DNA from: Vibrio celticus
GTDB lineage: Bacteria; Pseudomonadota; Gammaproteobacteria; Enterobacterales; Vibrionaceae
NCBI RefSeq assembly: GCF_024347335.1
Contig: NZ_AP025464.1
Span: forward strand, 1,922,001 to 1,986,000
DNA: 64,000 nucleotides
Direction: 5' to 3'
Notes under the pieces: generated by a model
What the model was told of the DNA's origin: nothing
Database searches by the model: none
Seen by the model: only the letters and a program-made list of their open reading frames with translations
Shown here: positions 16,660 through 26,578 of the stretch, piece after piece
Numbering within the stretch: the stretch's first letter is position 1
How the letters are laid out: each line of letters begins with the position of its first letter
Program-made: the position numbers and the translations under genes

Positions 16660-17574
16660 CTAAGCAGCCGTAGAGGCGCCGTTTAAGACTTTTGCACCGC
16701 GTAGCATAGCTTCGATTAATTCACCCGCGTTGAACTTCTCAAGCGCTTCATGTGCCCCTACCTGATTAGCACGGTCGACACAGATCTCACTGGATAGTGA
16801 GGTATGCAAAATACAGTAAGCGTGACTTAAAGCGCTGTCGTTTTGCACTTCAAATGCAAGCTCATAACCATCTAATCCTGGCATTTCAATGTCACTGACA
16901 AGAAGGTCAATCGCTTTGCCCACGCTAGCTTGGCGTCGCATTAGGTCAATCGCATCCAAACCGTTATTACAAATGCTGTAAGGGATGTTGATGCTGTCTA
17001 AGGCATCTGATAACTGTTTACGCGCAATCAAAGAGTCATCCACCAATAAGATGTTCAACGCTTTGAGGCGTTCCCTTTCTACATCGGTCAGCATCGGAAT
17101 GTGCGCATTTTCATAAGCTGGGTAGATCTTAGAAAGCAGCAGTTCCACGTCGAGCATTTGCACAATACGGTCTTCGAAACGTGTAATACCGGTAACAAAC
17201 ACATTGCGACCCACACTGGTGGGTGGAGATTCAATGCTCTTCCAGTCGCATTCAATGATTTTATCAATCGAACGAACCAAGAACGCCACAACCGTTCTCA
17301 AACAGTCAGTAACGATGAGTACACAATCTTGGTATTCCGCGGGTGTTATCGGACGGAAGCCAATCGCAGCGGACATATCAATCACTGGAACCGTAAGGTC
17401 GCGGATAGTCACTGTACCAATCACGTGATGATGGGAGTAGGGGATCTGAGTCATCGGCTGAAAAGGGACGATTTCTCTGACCTTAAGCGTGCCAATCGCA
17501 AAACTTTGAGTGAGGGATAACTTGAACATCAACATTCCCTGTGACTGACTCGCTTTACTGATCGGTTTGGCCAT
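16660..17574 (-). CDS. cheV: CheV-type chemotaxis coupling protein
   Basis: A 304-residue protein with an N-terminal CheW-like domain (MLMFKLSLTQSFAIGTLKVRE, VIGTVTIRDLTVPVIDMSAAI) and a C-terminal response-regulator receiver domain (ILLVDDSLIARKQLSDAL near residue 178; phospho-acceptor Asp in LLVSDIEMPGLDGYEL). CheV proteins link chemoreceptors to CheA and are tuned by phosphorylation. A single gene on the minus strand; vibrios carry several cheV copies, so the exact paralogue is not assigned. Confidence 0.92.
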   Translation of the reverse strand: MAKPISKASQSQGMLMFKLSLTQSFAIGTLKVREIVPFQPMTQIPYSHHHVIGTVTIRDLTVPVIDMSAAIGFRPITPAEYQDCVLIVTDCLRTVVAFLVRSIDKIIECDWKSIESPPTSVGRNVFVTGITRFEDRIVQMLDVELLLSKIYPAYENAHIPMLTDVERERLKALNILLVDDSLIARKQLSDALDSINIPYSICNNGLDAIDLMRRQASVGKAIDLLVSDIEMPGLDGYELAFEVQNDSALSHAYCILHTSLSSEICVDRANQVGAHEALEKFNAGELIEAMLRGAKVLNGASTAA

Positions 17575-17858
17575 AAGTGGCTCCTACTTAATACGCGCTT
17601 AATTTATAAGGATTAATTTAAAGGGAAATGGAAGCCGCAGCAAGTCGCGATGCGGTTTTTAATAGCCTTTAATGCAGTTGTTTTCGGTTATAGAGTGAAG
17701 AATAGCGGTTCTTGGGTTAAAATCACGCTAAACGCTGGCTGTCGATGAATTTATGTCGATAAGCCGTTAGCGGCAAACAGATTTACAACAGTCAGTTCAT
17801 TCGCGATGTTCTAAGCAATCGTCGTAAGTAAACTGGCAGCAACAAACTGAGAATTATC

Positions 17859-18137
17859 ATGGCAAGAACAGCAGCAGCGCTTCATATTTTGGTGAAGCAT
17901 AAAGAACTAGCAGAAGACATCATGACGCAGCTTAAAAAGGGCGCTAAATTTCAAACGCTAGCGAAGAAACATTCAACCTGTCCATCTGGTAAAAAGGGCG
18001 GCGACCTAGGCGAGTTCAAAAAAGGTCAAATGGTGCCTCAGTTTGATAAGGTTTGTTTCTCTGGCGAGACGCTTGTACCCCACCTTGTGAAAACAAAATT
18101 CGGTTGGCATGTAGTTAAGGTTCTTTACAGAACCTAG
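17859..18137 (+). CDS. ppiC: Parvulin-type peptidyl-prolyl cis-trans isomerase
   Basis: A 92-residue single-domain parvulin like E. coli PpiC (Par10). AALHILVKHKELAEDIM, FQTLAKKHSTCPSGKKGGDL, FKKGQMVPQFDKVCF and VKTKFGWHVVKVL span the whole fold with the conserved His, Cys and Phe positions. No signal peptide, so cytosolic. Catalyses proline isomerisation in folding proteins. Single gene closed by a terminator. Confidence 0.93.
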   Translation: MARTAAALHILVKHKELAEDIMTQLKKGAKFQTLAKKHSTCPSGKKGGDLGEFKKGQMVPQFDKVCFSGETLVPHLVKTKFGWHVVKVLYRT

Positions 18138-18162
18138 TGTAAGATATGTGTTAGATGGAATA

Positions 18163-18190
18163 AAAGGAGCGTATATACGCTCCTTTTTTG
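18163..18190 (+). terminator. Rho-independent terminator after ppiC
   Basis: Stem AAAAGGAGCGTA / TACGCTCCTTTT followed by T. Confidence 0.85.
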
Positions 18191-18419
18191 TGACTTTTTT
18201 GCGCGTTTTAAAGTACTACGGTTGAGTGTTCATCCCAGACGTTATGCGATAATTGGTGCTACGCCCTCAACTATCCACCGTGAGTAATTGGTAGGAGGAG
18301 GAGGGTTTTTAATGAGTAACTCATATAATAAATGCCATTCTTGAGGAAATTTATGCAGCTTTGCCTTTTAGCCTTTGCCTTTTCTAAAAAGCTGTAAACG
18401 AGTTTGGTAGGAGAACAAC

Positions 18420-19826
18420 ATGGAGAGTTCAGCTATGTTAAGCAACCCAGCGACAGATGTCATATTGCATGCCTTTGACTGGTGCTACGCTGACGTAATG
18501 AAGAACGCCCCACTGATCCAAGAGTTGGGTTATAAATCTGTTTTAGTATCACCGGCGATGAAATCGCTGCGCGGCCCTAAAGGTTGCGACCGAGATTCTG
18601 GTACCCAATGGTGGCAGCGCTATCAACCACAAGATTATCGTGTGATCGATAATCAACTTGGTGACACGCAAGACTTCACAGCGATGGTGAACACGTTAAA
18701 GCAACATGGGCTTCGTACCTATGTAGATGTTGTTTTTAACCACATGGCCAACGAATCTGGTATCCGCGGTGATCTGACGTATCCCAATCAGCAAGACATG
18801 GCGTCTTATCAAAAAGATGCTGATTATTATGAATCCATACGTTTGTTTGGTGACCTTTCTAAGCCTTTATTTGATGAAAACGACTTTGTGGAAGCGTTTG
18901 GTATCAAAAACTGGAAAGACACTTGGGAAGTGCAGAATGGGCGTATTACTGGCGGAGCCAGCGATCCTGGTTTGCCAACGCTGTTAGACAACGACAATGT
19001 GGTTGCACAACAACGAGCGTATCTAAAAGCCTTGAAAGCGATTGGTGTGAAAGGTTTCCGCATTGATGCTGCAAAACACATGACACTGTCACACCTGCGC
19101 AAGGTATGGACTGATGATATCTGTGAAGAAATGCACATCTTTGGCGAGATCATTACCGATGGCGGTGCGACGGAAGAAGAGTATGAGCTATTCCTTGAGC
19201 CATATCTGAAACACACGCGTTTAGGTGCGTACGATTTCCCTCTGTTCAATACCATTTTCAAGGCCTTTGAAGAGCAGGGCAGCTTTAAGTCTCTGATCAA
19301 CCCTTACTGTTTTGGTCAGGCTCTGTCGAATATGCGAGCGATCACGTTTGCGGTCACTCATGATATTCCCAATAACGAGGTGTTTTTGGAGCATGTGATG
19401 GATGAAGTGGACGAGCGATTGGCTCATGCCTTCATTCTTGGTCGCGATGGCGGTGTACCACTAGTTTACAGTGAATTAAGCACGAGCGGTATTTTGGATC
19501 AGAATGGCCAGCCTCGTTGGCTTAACGACTGGCAAGCGCCTTACATGAAAAGCATGATTCAATTCCATAATCATGTTCATGGCGAAGCGATGTGTGTAGT
19601 TGAAGCGAATGATGATTTGTTGGTATTTGTCCGCGGTGACAAAGGCATTGTGGTGATCAACAAGTCGAAACGCAGCAAAACCGCCTCGTTAAATTGGACT
19701 GGTGCGGTAACCGATTTACTGTCGGATGATGTGTTTGAATGTGTTGGTAAGGATTTAACCATCAAGGTGGAATCGAACCAATGCATGATGTTAACGACGA
19801 ATGAATTGAAGCCTGTCACGAGTTAA
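18420..19826 (+). CDS. Cytosolic alpha-amylase family (GH13) glycoside hydrolase
   Basis: A 468-residue GH13 enzyme. The four conserved regions are seen: DVVFNH (residues 103-108), GFRIDAAKH with the nucleophile Asp, IFGEII with the acid/base Glu, and FAVTHDIPNN with the third acidic residue in the HD pair. It lacks a signal peptide, so it acts inside the cell, on glycogen or imported maltodextrin. The ATG at 18420 has AGGAG seven bases upstream. Monocistronic; 230 bp of upstream DNA without a clear operator. Similar in size to small bacterial alpha-amylases. Confidence 0.88.
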   Translation: MESSAMLSNPATDVILHAFDWCYADVMKNAPLIQELGYKSVLVSPAMKSLRGPKGCDRDSGTQWWQRYQPQDYRVIDNQLGDTQDFTAMVNTLKQHGLRTYVDVVFNHMANESGIRGDLTYPNQQDMASYQKDADYYESIRLFGDLSKPLFDENDFVEAFGIKNWKDTWEVQNGRITGGASDPGLPTLLDNDNVVAQQRAYLKALKAIGVKGFRIDAAKHMTLSHLRKVWTDDICEEMHIFGEIITDGGATEEEYELFLEPYLKHTRLGAYDFPLFNTIFKAFEEQGSFKSLINPYCFGQALSNMRAITFAVTHDIPNNEVFLEHVMDEVDERLAHAFILGRDGGVPLVYSELSTSGILDQNGQPRWLNDWQAPYMKSMIQFHNHVHGEAMCVVEANDDLLVFVRGDKGIVVINKSKRSKTASLNWTGAVTDLLSDDVFECVGKDLTIKVESNQCMMLTTNELKPVTS

Positions 19827-19845
19827 CTTGGATAGACTAGAAAGA

Positions 19846-19885
19846 GAAGCCCCGCTTACTGGCAATCAGTAATCGGGGCTTTTTA
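19846..19885. terminator. Terminator between the amylase gene and the chemoreceptor gene
   Basis: Stem AAGCCCCG / CGGGGCTT with T run on the plus strand; lies between convergent genes. Confidence 0.75.
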
Positions 19886-19954
19886 TTTTAAGCTATTGCT
19901 CGGTAACTAAACCAAATGGCGACTCAGCCAAACGGCAACTGAGCCAAACCTTGG

Positions 19955-21826
19955 TTAAACCGTAAACTTATTCAATAGCTCGTCTTGTTGGCGAACATTG
20001 TCAGTTTGCTGCTGCATTGCGGTATTCGCTTCTTGGGCCGCTGTTGATACTTGTGTTGAAAGGTCTTTGATCTTAACAGTGTTGTTATTGATCTCTTCCG
20101 CTACCAAGCTCTGCTCTTCTGCCGCTGAAGCAATCTGGATGTTCATATCTGAGATGCGTTGAATCGCGTCACGGATACGGTCAAGTGAAGAGTTAGCTTG
20201 CTGAGCGCGTTCAACGGCGTCAGTGGCTGTGTCTTTACTTTGGTTCATCGCGTTCGATACTGAGCTTGCACCCGCTTGGAGCTGTTCAATCATGTTGCGG
20301 ATTTCAGTAGTCGATTCTTGAGTACGTTGCGCCAGAGTGCGAACTTCATCGGCAACGACTGCGAAACCACGGCCTGACTCACCAGCACGCGCCGCTTCAA
20401 TAGCTGCATTCAATGCCAGTAGGTTGGTTTGGTCTGCAATATCGTTGATTACTTTTAGAATCGTTTCGATGTTGGCTGTTGCTGATTCAAGTACTTGTAC
20501 TTCAGCAACGGCTTGGTCGATGCGCTCAGATAGGTTATCAATCGCTTGAGTAGTATCACTAACTACAGAAGTACCGTCTAGTGTTGCTTCGTCTGCTTCA
20601 CGAGCAGCAGCTGCTGCACCTTGAGCGTTGTTTGCGACTTCTGTTGCGGTAACCGCCATCTCGTTCATTGCTGTTGCTAACTGTTCAAGCTCTTGCAACT
20701 GGGTATTCATTGCGTTCGCTGATTCGCCCGCACCTTTCACTGTGATTTCAGTGCCACGTTTAATCTCAACACCAATCGCTTTCGATTGAATGATCTGATT
20801 TTTCAGGTTTTCAGTAAAGGTGTTGAAGCCTTTCGCTAGGTCAGAAAACTCTTGGTCGGTATTGGTATCTAGACGCTTAGTTAAGTCACCTTGTCCGCTT
20901 GCTACGTCTTGAATTGCTTGGTTAAGCGCATCCAGTGGACGCATTAATACACGAATCAGAACAGTCAGTGCGATGATGCTAAGAATCACTGCAATCAATG
21001 AATAGATCATCGAGCTGTTCTTCAATTCTTCAACGGTTTGAAAAGCGATCTCTTCATCAAGGATGACACCAATGTACCAATCTTCACTTGGGATGTGGGT
21101 GAAGTTAACTAAGAACATTTTGCCGTCGACTTCAATTTCTTGAGAGCCTTCACGAATAGTCGCTTGAGGCATGTAGCTTGAAAGCAATTCGCCATTGTTT
21201 TTCGCATTTGGGTGAGCAATCGTGGTGCCGTCGGCTGTTACTAGGAATAGGTAACCCGCATCAAACAAGTTCACTTGGTTTACCAAGGTAGCGAGGTTCG
21301 TCAATTCTAGGTCATAGAACATACCCGCAGTGAAACGACCGTTGTCTTTAACGGGTGTACCCACTGAGATGATGACTTTTTTGCTTGATGCATCCACATA
21401 AGGAGCGGTCACAACTAAACTGTTTTTGGATTTAGCATCAATGTACCAAGGACGGATTCGTGGGTCGTAATCTGGCCCTGCATCCCAACCGTCATCATTT
21501 TCAATAACGAAACCGTTGGCTTCATAACCAAAACCAACCGCTAGGAAGCTGTTTTTAAGCTTTGGTTTTTCTAATATTTCTTTTACGTAAGCGCGATCTT
21601 CAGGGTTGATCTCGATGACTTCAGTCGTCGATTGAGCCAGCGCCTTCTTGGCGTTCATCTCTGATTCGACGGTATTTTTAACGCCAGAGACCATTTCTTT
21701 CAGGCTCGCATTGACGTGGTTTTCTACAGCACTTCTTACGGTGTAAAGTTGTTGTATTGAAAGCAATGATACTGTCACTAGCAGCAAGGCTGATGATGCA
21801 GCAACCACCTTATGGCTAAATTTCAT
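19955..21826 (-). CDS. Methyl-accepting chemotaxis protein with CACHE sensor
   Basis: A 623-residue chemoreceptor. One membrane helix at residues ~8-28, a periplasmic double-CACHE domain (DDGWDAGPDYDPRIRPWY, VVTAPYVDASSKKVIISVG; typical amino-acid or amine sensors), a second helix at about 275-298, a HAMP segment, and a cytosolic signalling domain with the conserved tip LLALNAAIEAARAGESGRGF and ADEVRTLAQR. No C-terminal pentapeptide tether for CheR. Ligand unknown. AAGGGG precedes the ATG. Confidence 0.93.
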   Translation of the reverse strand: MKFSHKVVAASSALLLVTVSLLSIQQLYTVRSAVENHVNASLKEMVSGVKNTVESEMNAKKALAQSTTEVIEINPEDRAYVKEILEKPKLKNSFLAVGFGYEANGFVIENDDGWDAGPDYDPRIRPWYIDAKSKNSLVVTAPYVDASSKKVIISVGTPVKDNGRFTAGMFYDLELTNLATLVNQVNLFDAGYLFLVTADGTTIAHPNAKNNGELLSSYMPQATIREGSQEIEVDGKMFLVNFTHIPSEDWYIGVILDEEIAFQTVEELKNSSMIYSLIAVILSIIALTVLIRVLMRPLDALNQAIQDVASGQGDLTKRLDTNTDQEFSDLAKGFNTFTENLKNQIIQSKAIGVEIKRGTEITVKGAGESANAMNTQLQELEQLATAMNEMAVTATEVANNAQGAAAAAREADEATLDGTSVVSDTTQAIDNLSERIDQAVAEVQVLESATANIETILKVINDIADQTNLLALNAAIEAARAGESGRGFAVVADEVRTLAQRTQESTTEIRNMIEQLQAGASSVSNAMNQSKDTATDAVERAQQANSSLDRIRDAIQRISDMNIQIASAAEEQSLVAEEINNNTVKIKDLSTQVSTAAQEANTAMQQQTDNVRQQDELLNKFTV

Positions 21827-22191
21827 TGAGTTTTCCCCTTCTCACAGGCTTTGCGAAGACTAAAGTTAATCGTGTTTTTGTAATTATATATATCGACTAG
21901 ATTGAAAATTACTTGAATGTAAATTCACAAAATAGACTACAAAAATACAACAACCTAAACAATACAAAATTCACTAAATCACATATTTGTTACTTTTAGT
22001 ATTTGGTTCAATGATTTGGGGAATGGGACTGGACGGAGTTTAAGGAAGAATTAAGAATGTATTAATTTGTTGGTTATGTGTTCAGTTTTCTATTAACAAG
22101 AGGTGGGGTGAATAAACGATATGAAATCAAATGATATGCCAGTTTTATATATTTAAGGGCTTTGAAATTGATGCGTGAATATATTCCGTAC
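21827..22191. other. AT-rich intergenic region upstream of the chemoreceptor
   Basis: About 365 bases, strongly AT-rich, holding the promoter of the leftward chemoreceptor gene. I see no coding frame or structured RNA that I would defend. Confidence 0.5.
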
Positions 22192-22220
22192 AAAAAAAGC
22201 CCCACAAAAGTGAGGCTTTA
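22192..22220 (-). terminator. Rho-independent terminator of the yjiH-like gene
   Basis: Minus-strand stem AGCCTCAC / GTGGGGCT with a short loop and seven T. Confidence 0.8.
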
Positions 22221-22260
22221 TAAACTGAATCTTTATTGAATTATATAAGTAGTATCTAAT

Positions 22261-23631
22261 TTAGAATATTAGATGCGCTACACCAGCGATAACTGGAAGT
22301 GTAATTAACGTACGTAGAATAAAGATAATAAACAGTTCTAAGATGTTCACTGGAATCTTACTGCCTAGAAGTAGAGCACCCACCTCAGACATGTAGATCA
22401 GCTGAGTTACCGACATTGCTGCAATAACAAAGCGAGTCATCTCGTTGTCGATAGAAGCCGCAAGGATTGCTGGGATAAACATGTCCGCAAAACCAACAAC
22501 AATCGTTTCAGATGCTGCAACCGCTTCAGGAACACCAAGTAGCTCTAGGAATGGAATGAAAGGCTGACCTAGGATTGAGAACACAGACGTGTATTCCGCA
22601 ATAACCAGTGCCATTGTACCTAAACCCATAACAACAGGCAGTACGCCAAATACCATATCTACGGCGTTACGAACGCCTTCGCCAAATACAGATTTAGCCG
22701 ACTTTACTTGAGATGCTTTATTTACCGCTAGCTCAAGACCCCAAGAGAACGTTGAGTGACCTGCTGGGATCGCGTCAGCGTCTTTGTGCGGCTTGCTGCC
22801 ATCAATGAAAGTATCTTTCTTCATGCTTAGTGGTGGAAGGCGAGGGATGATCACCGCTGCCACAATACCCGCTAAACAGATTGCTGCGTAGAAAGGTAGG
22901 AACAGGTGCTCTAGTTCTACCTGAGCAATAACCACAAGACTGAATGTGATAGATACTGCTGAGAAAGTCGTACCAACAACCGCAGCTTCACGCTGAGTGT
23001 AGAATTTCTTCTCGTACTGTTTGCTTGTAAGCAGGATACCAACGCTGCCGTCACCCAACCAAGAAGCCATACAGTCAATAGCACTGCGGCCTGGTAGGTT
23101 GAAGATTGGACGCATGATTTTACTTAGTAGCGTGCCAAACAGCTCTAGTAGACCAAAGTTAAGTAGAAGCGGAAGTAGCAAACCAGCAAAGATGAATACT
23201 GAGAACAGTGTCGGAAGCAGGCCTTCTAGAACCAGGCCACCAGTATTTTCTTCCCAAATAACCTCAGGGCCAACTTGGAAGAAAGCCATAACGGCTGCAG
23301 CACCACCAATTAAACGAACCAACAACCATAGTGGAGATGGGTTGAAAAGGCCGTTTAAAAATGAATTTGATGTAATGATTGTAGGCTTAAAAATGGTGCT
23401 TAAAACTGAAGCTACAGACATGAAAGCAACGATCGCAGTGATGATAGGGACTAGATATTCACCGAAAACCGCTTGAATTGATTTGGCTAAGATAGCTACA
23501 GGGATGGTTAGATCACCTTGATAGCTGATTGGCGCCATGAAAAGGAATAAACCAATCAATGATGGGATTAAGAAAACCCAGAAACTGCCTTTAGATTTCT
23601 CTGTTTGAGCAGTATTCGTGTTGTTAGACAT
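22261..23631 (-). CDS. YjiH family membrane protein (nucleoside-recognition/Gate domain)
   Basis: A 456-residue inner-membrane protein with about ten hydrophobic segments. Two Gate/nucleoside-recognition halves are visible: RPIFNLPGRSAIDCMASWLG with GSVGILLTSKQYEKKFYTQR, and the C-terminal VAASETIVVGFADMFIPAIL with MSEVGALLLGSKIPVN. This matches YjiH-type proteins. The transported compound is not known for the family. Single gene with its own terminator. Confidence 0.85.
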   Translation of the reverse strand: MSNNTNTAQTEKSKGSFWVFLIPSLIGLFLFMAPISYQGDLTIPVAILAKSIQAVFGEYLVPIITAIVAFMSVASVLSTIFKPTIITSNSFLNGLFNPSPLWLLVRLIGGAAAVMAFFQVGPEVIWEENTGGLVLEGLLPTLFSVFIFAGLLLPLLLNFGLLELFGTLLSKIMRPIFNLPGRSAIDCMASWLGDGSVGILLTSKQYEKKFYTQREAAVVGTTFSAVSITFSLVVIAQVELEHLFLPFYAAICLAGIVAAVIIPRLPPLSMKKDTFIDGSKPHKDADAIPAGHSTFSWGLELAVNKASQVKSAKSVFGEGVRNAVDMVFGVLPVVMGLGTMALVIAEYTSVFSILGQPFIPFLELLGVPEAVAASETIVVGFADMFIPAILAASIDNEMTRFVIAAMSVTQLIYMSEVGALLLGSKIPVNILELFIIFILRTLITLPVIAGVAHLIF

Positions 23632-23859
23632 GTTATTGTTCTCGAATTTCTACACGTAAAAAAGCCACATCCTTGGCATTTTTATTCACTAAACGTCCGT
23701 ATTTTCTCATTGGGTGCAAGATTACCCAGTATTAATATCGCTTGCAATACTATTCATCAAATATCGCTAAATATTCATGCTGGTTATTCTGCAACGTATT
23801 AAGAGTTTAGAATAAAGTGTTGCGGATGTTACGTAGTTTGAGGTTATATTGCCAGATAT

Positions 23860-24534
23860 TTATGAATTGACTGGGGTTTCAGTTCGATAGGTCAAGTATA
23901 ACCAGTAGCTAAACGCAATAATGAAGGCGAAAGAAGCTGGGAAAGCCAATGCTAAGATTTCGAAGCGTTGGAACAGACAAGCGCCAATTAAGCCGCCAAA
24001 CAGGAAGCCAACCACAATGAACATTAGCAGTTTGGCTTTACGGCGGTCAAAAGGCATCCCCTTTAAGCGAGCGCCAATCATGATCCCAAGATCGGTAATG
24101 ATCCCGCTCATGTGTGTTGTTCGAATGATCGCCCCGCTGTAAGTGGTGATCATCGCGTTCTGCAAACCACACGCGGCTGAAGCGAAATACTGACCTGAAG
24201 TATAGCCTTGCAACAGTGTCCACAGCGCCAAAAACAGCAATCCACCCTCAATACATAGCGCAACACCGTAACGGCGTCCTAACTTCAATGCTTGGTTTTC
24301 AATAAAGAACCCGCTGAACGCCGCACCTAACATGAAGCTCATGATCACCAATAGGAGGTGAACAGAAGCCGAGGTCGGTGTAAGCAGACTACTGCCTAGC
24401 AAAGACATGGTGCCGGAGATATGGGAGATAGCTTGATGTTGGAAGCCAAGTAAGCCGATAGCATTAACACTGCCAGCAAGGGCTGCTAACAGTAAGGCGC
24501 CGTATTCAACCCAGCGAGGTAGCATAGAAATCAT
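23860..24534 (-). CDS. DUF1275 (YoaK-type) membrane protein
   Basis: I place the start at the ATG at 24534, with AGGG upstream, rather than the GTG at 24543. The product (224 residues) has six or so membrane helices and the DUF1275 pattern: AGSVNAIGLLGFQHQAISH (family AGxxDAxxF), SGTMSLLG, ACGLQNAMITTYSGAIIRTT and GIITDLGIMIGARL. Function of the family is unknown; a transport role is often guessed. Stands alone. Confidence 0.85.
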   Translation of the reverse strand: MISMLPRWVEYGALLLAALAGSVNAIGLLGFQHQAISHISGTMSLLGSSLLTPTSASVHLLLVIMSFMLGAAFSGFFIENQALKLGRRYGVALCIEGGLLFLALWTLLQGYTSGQYFASAACGLQNAMITTYSGAIIRTTHMSGIITDLGIMIGARLKGMPFDRRKAKLLMFIVVGFLFGGLIGACLFQRFEILALAFPASFAFIIAFSYWLYLTYRTETPVNS

Positions 24535-24661
24535 GTGGTTCACCCTGGGTTAAATAGAGGAGCAAGATTATAACGCTAGAGAAAAGATACGCTAGCGCTG
24601 TGGAGCGTTGATATTTGATCTTAGGCAACAGTATTGCAGTTTGTTTTAATACTGTTGATCT

Positions 24662-24709
24662 ATAAAGATAACGGTCAATAACGAGATAAAGATAACGCTC
24701 AATGACGAA
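24662..24709. repeat. Two imperfect 24-bp tandem copies
   Basis: ATAAAGATAACGGTCAATAA and ATAAAGATAACGCTCAATGA begin two adjoining 24-bp units (24662-24685, 24686-24709) that differ at three or four positions and end at the stop codon of the GFA gene. Confidence 0.8.
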
Positions 24710-25129
24710 CTAGTTGTAATGGCTCATTTGGTGGTCGAACTTAACCCAACCGTGCTTGCGTTCTTCATAAACCGAAAAGCTTGGTAGTGGGAAGTCTTGC
24801 TCTTTAAATAATCCGAGCGGGACGATATAAAAATCGGCGGCGGCAACCGACTGCAAAAGCATGGTGGTGCCACACTTGGGGCAAAACTGATAGGTGACTT
24901 CATTACCCGTATCGCTGATGCGTGAGAAAGAGGTCACTTCACCGCTGAGTGTGACTTGTTCTATTGGGAACCGTGCCTGAACGCCGAACACACTTCCGGT
25001 GCGTTTCTGACACTCATAGCAATGGCAGACAGAGGTACGTTGAGGTTCGCCTCGGCATACTAGATTGACTGCTCCACAGCGGCATTCGCAACTTCTGATA
25101 TTTCTATCTTTAATATGATTGATATCCAT
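24710..25129 (-). CDS. GFA/CENP-V family zinc protein
   Basis: I start at the ATG at 25129 (MDINHIKDRN), five bases after GGAG; the longer frame to 25192 adds an unlikely leader. The 139-residue product shows the GFA zinc pattern: CECRCGAV, CHCYECQKRTGS and FCPKCGTTM. Family members bind two zinc ions; a glutathione-dependent formaldehyde-activating role is known for the founding member only, so substrate is open. Divergent from the next gene over ~95 bp. Confidence 0.85.
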   Translation of the reverse strand: MDINHIKDRNIRSCECRCGAVNLVCRGEPQRTSVCHCYECQKRTGSVFGVQARFPIEQVTLSGEVTSFSRISDTGNEVTYQFCPKCGTTMLLQSVAAADFYIVPLGLFKEQDFPLPSFSVYEERKHGWVKFDHQMSHYN

Positions 25130-25224
25130 CCATGCTCCACTTCTGGTTAAGCCTGTATTGATAATTATACTAAAGCCCTTTATGGTCTGCACAACTGGAT
25201 GAAAACAAAAGAATATAATTGCCC

Positions 25225-25878
25225 ATGAAAAAGAAAATCTTACCTATTCCTCTGATTCTACTGATTCCAATTGTCATGCTGGTTGTGGTGATAGTGGCGG
25301 GTGTTTATCGCTTTAGCTTAAGTGATGAAGAGATCTTGGCGAAGTTTCCTTCTTCTCAAGTGAGTTATGACCCAGTCGTAGAAACCGTTTTTGATTTGAA
25401 GGCGACCAACCCATGGACAATTAAAGTTCCTGAAACTAACGCCTACGCGTTTATTAATGAAGTTGATGAGCCTAGAGCCATCGCGTTTGGACGCTATGAC
25501 TCAGGTGTTGAGCGCGGCGTGGTAACGGTAGACACCAATAATCTTTCAGCCGCTACGCTGGGCAAGGCGAGTTTCTTTGTCGCGCCGATGTGGATATCTA
25601 ACCAAGGCAGCGGTGTTTTCTATTATCTAGGCCTGTTTAAACATGACCAGCAACGAAGCCGTGTGGTGTTAGTCGACCAACTTTTTCTGGGCGATCGTAT
25701 ACGAATTCAAACATTGGAGGTCGCTCAGCAGCCAGATTCGCAATCACAGAATAAACTCACTGGGGAAGGTTTTATCGGCTTTACTCAGCATTCTGCGGAA
25801 CAATCATTTGCAGAACCCCCTTCTGAAAAGGTGTTAATGAGTTTTTCTTTTGATACGCAATCAATTGGTAAGCAATAA
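25225..25878 (+). CDS. Membrane-anchored protein of unknown function
   Basis: A 217-residue protein starting at the ATG 25225 (the TTG two codons earlier is less likely). After MKKK a single hydrophobic helix (ILPIPLILLIPIVMLVVVIV) anchors a ~180-residue periplasmic part without cysteines. The soluble part alternates hydrophobic and polar residues and looks beta-rich. I do not recognise a family; it looks like a conserved Vibrio protein by base and codon use. Confidence 0.6.
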   Translation: MKKKILPIPLILLIPIVMLVVVIVAGVYRFSLSDEEILAKFPSSQVSYDPVVETVFDLKATNPWTIKVPETNAYAFINEVDEPRAIAFGRYDSGVERGVVTVDTNNLSAATLGKASFFVAPMWISNQGSGVFYYLGLFKHDQQRSRVVLVDQLFLGDRIRIQTLEVAQQPDSQSQNKLTGEGFIGFTQHSAEQSFAEPPSEKVLMSFSFDTQSIGKQ

Positions 25879-26002
25879 CGTTTGCGTGAATGTAAGGATC
25901 TGTTGTTTATGTGAGCCAAATTACATATTATCTTAGTTAGATGAATGAAATTTAGACACACTTAGCTTTGTGTCCGCTTATTTTTACAAATGGAGCTTGC
26001 GA

Positions 26003-26302
26003 ATGATTAATAAACGTTTTTTTAAGACGAAAGATGAAGTTGAAGTGACCTTCGAGCTAGAAGCTCAGGAAGCGAACTCTGTATCCATCGTTGCTGACTT
26101 TCTTGATTGGAAAGCTACCCCAATGAAAAAACTAGCCAAAGGGAAGGTTTACAAGTTTAAAACTCGCCTACCTAAAGATGGCGAGTTTCAATTCCGCTAC
26201 CTAGTTGATGACCAACAATGGGTGAACGATGCGAACGCTGACCGTTACATCCCAAATGAGTTTGGTGAAGACAACTGCTTAGTGTCGACGGTAAACGCAT
26301 AA
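26003..26302 (+). CDS. Stand-alone CBM48/isoamylase N-terminal (glycogen-binding) domain protein
   Basis: Start at the ATG 26003, with GGAG seven bases upstream. The 99-residue product is a single early-set beta-sandwich of the isoamylase-N/AMPK-beta type: VEVTFELEAQEANSVSIVAD, FLDWKATPMKKL, KDGEFQFRYLVDDQQWVND. These domains bind glycogen or branched glucan. No catalytic domain is attached, so it probably acts as an adaptor or regulator of glycogen enzymes. A terminator follows. Confidence 0.85.
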   Translation: MINKRFFKTKDEVEVTFELEAQEANSVSIVADFLDWKATPMKKLAKGKVYKFKTRLPKDGEFQFRYLVDDQQWVNDANADRYIPNEFGEDNCLVSTVNA

Positions 26303-26374
26303 TCTTTTCTTAAAACCAGCGACTAATTCGCTTCGTTTATTAATTATTCGAAACGGAATAACGTCAACCAATAG

Positions 26375-26404
26375 AAAGCAGAAGCTAGCCGTTTCTGCTT
26401 TTTT
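26375..26404 (+). terminator. Terminator after the glycogen-binding protein gene
   Basis: Stem AGAAAGCAGAA / TTTCTGCTTTTTT with a short loop and T run. Confidence 0.75.
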
Positions 26405-26578
26405 ATTTTTAAATTTAGCGGTTAATTTTATTTCTTATCTAGTGGCTCTTCATCTACGGCAACTCAATGACTTAGGCTAAGTTGGGCAGATTCACATCAT
26501 ATTATGACAATGCATTGATGATTTATGCGTTTGAAAAGCATATCCTATGCCTTTATATCGTAGAAAGACCTGTTTACC

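Noticed and set aside
18191..18419. Search for a maltose-type operator upstream of the amylase gene
   Set aside because: No clear MalT-like or CRP-like site seen by eye.
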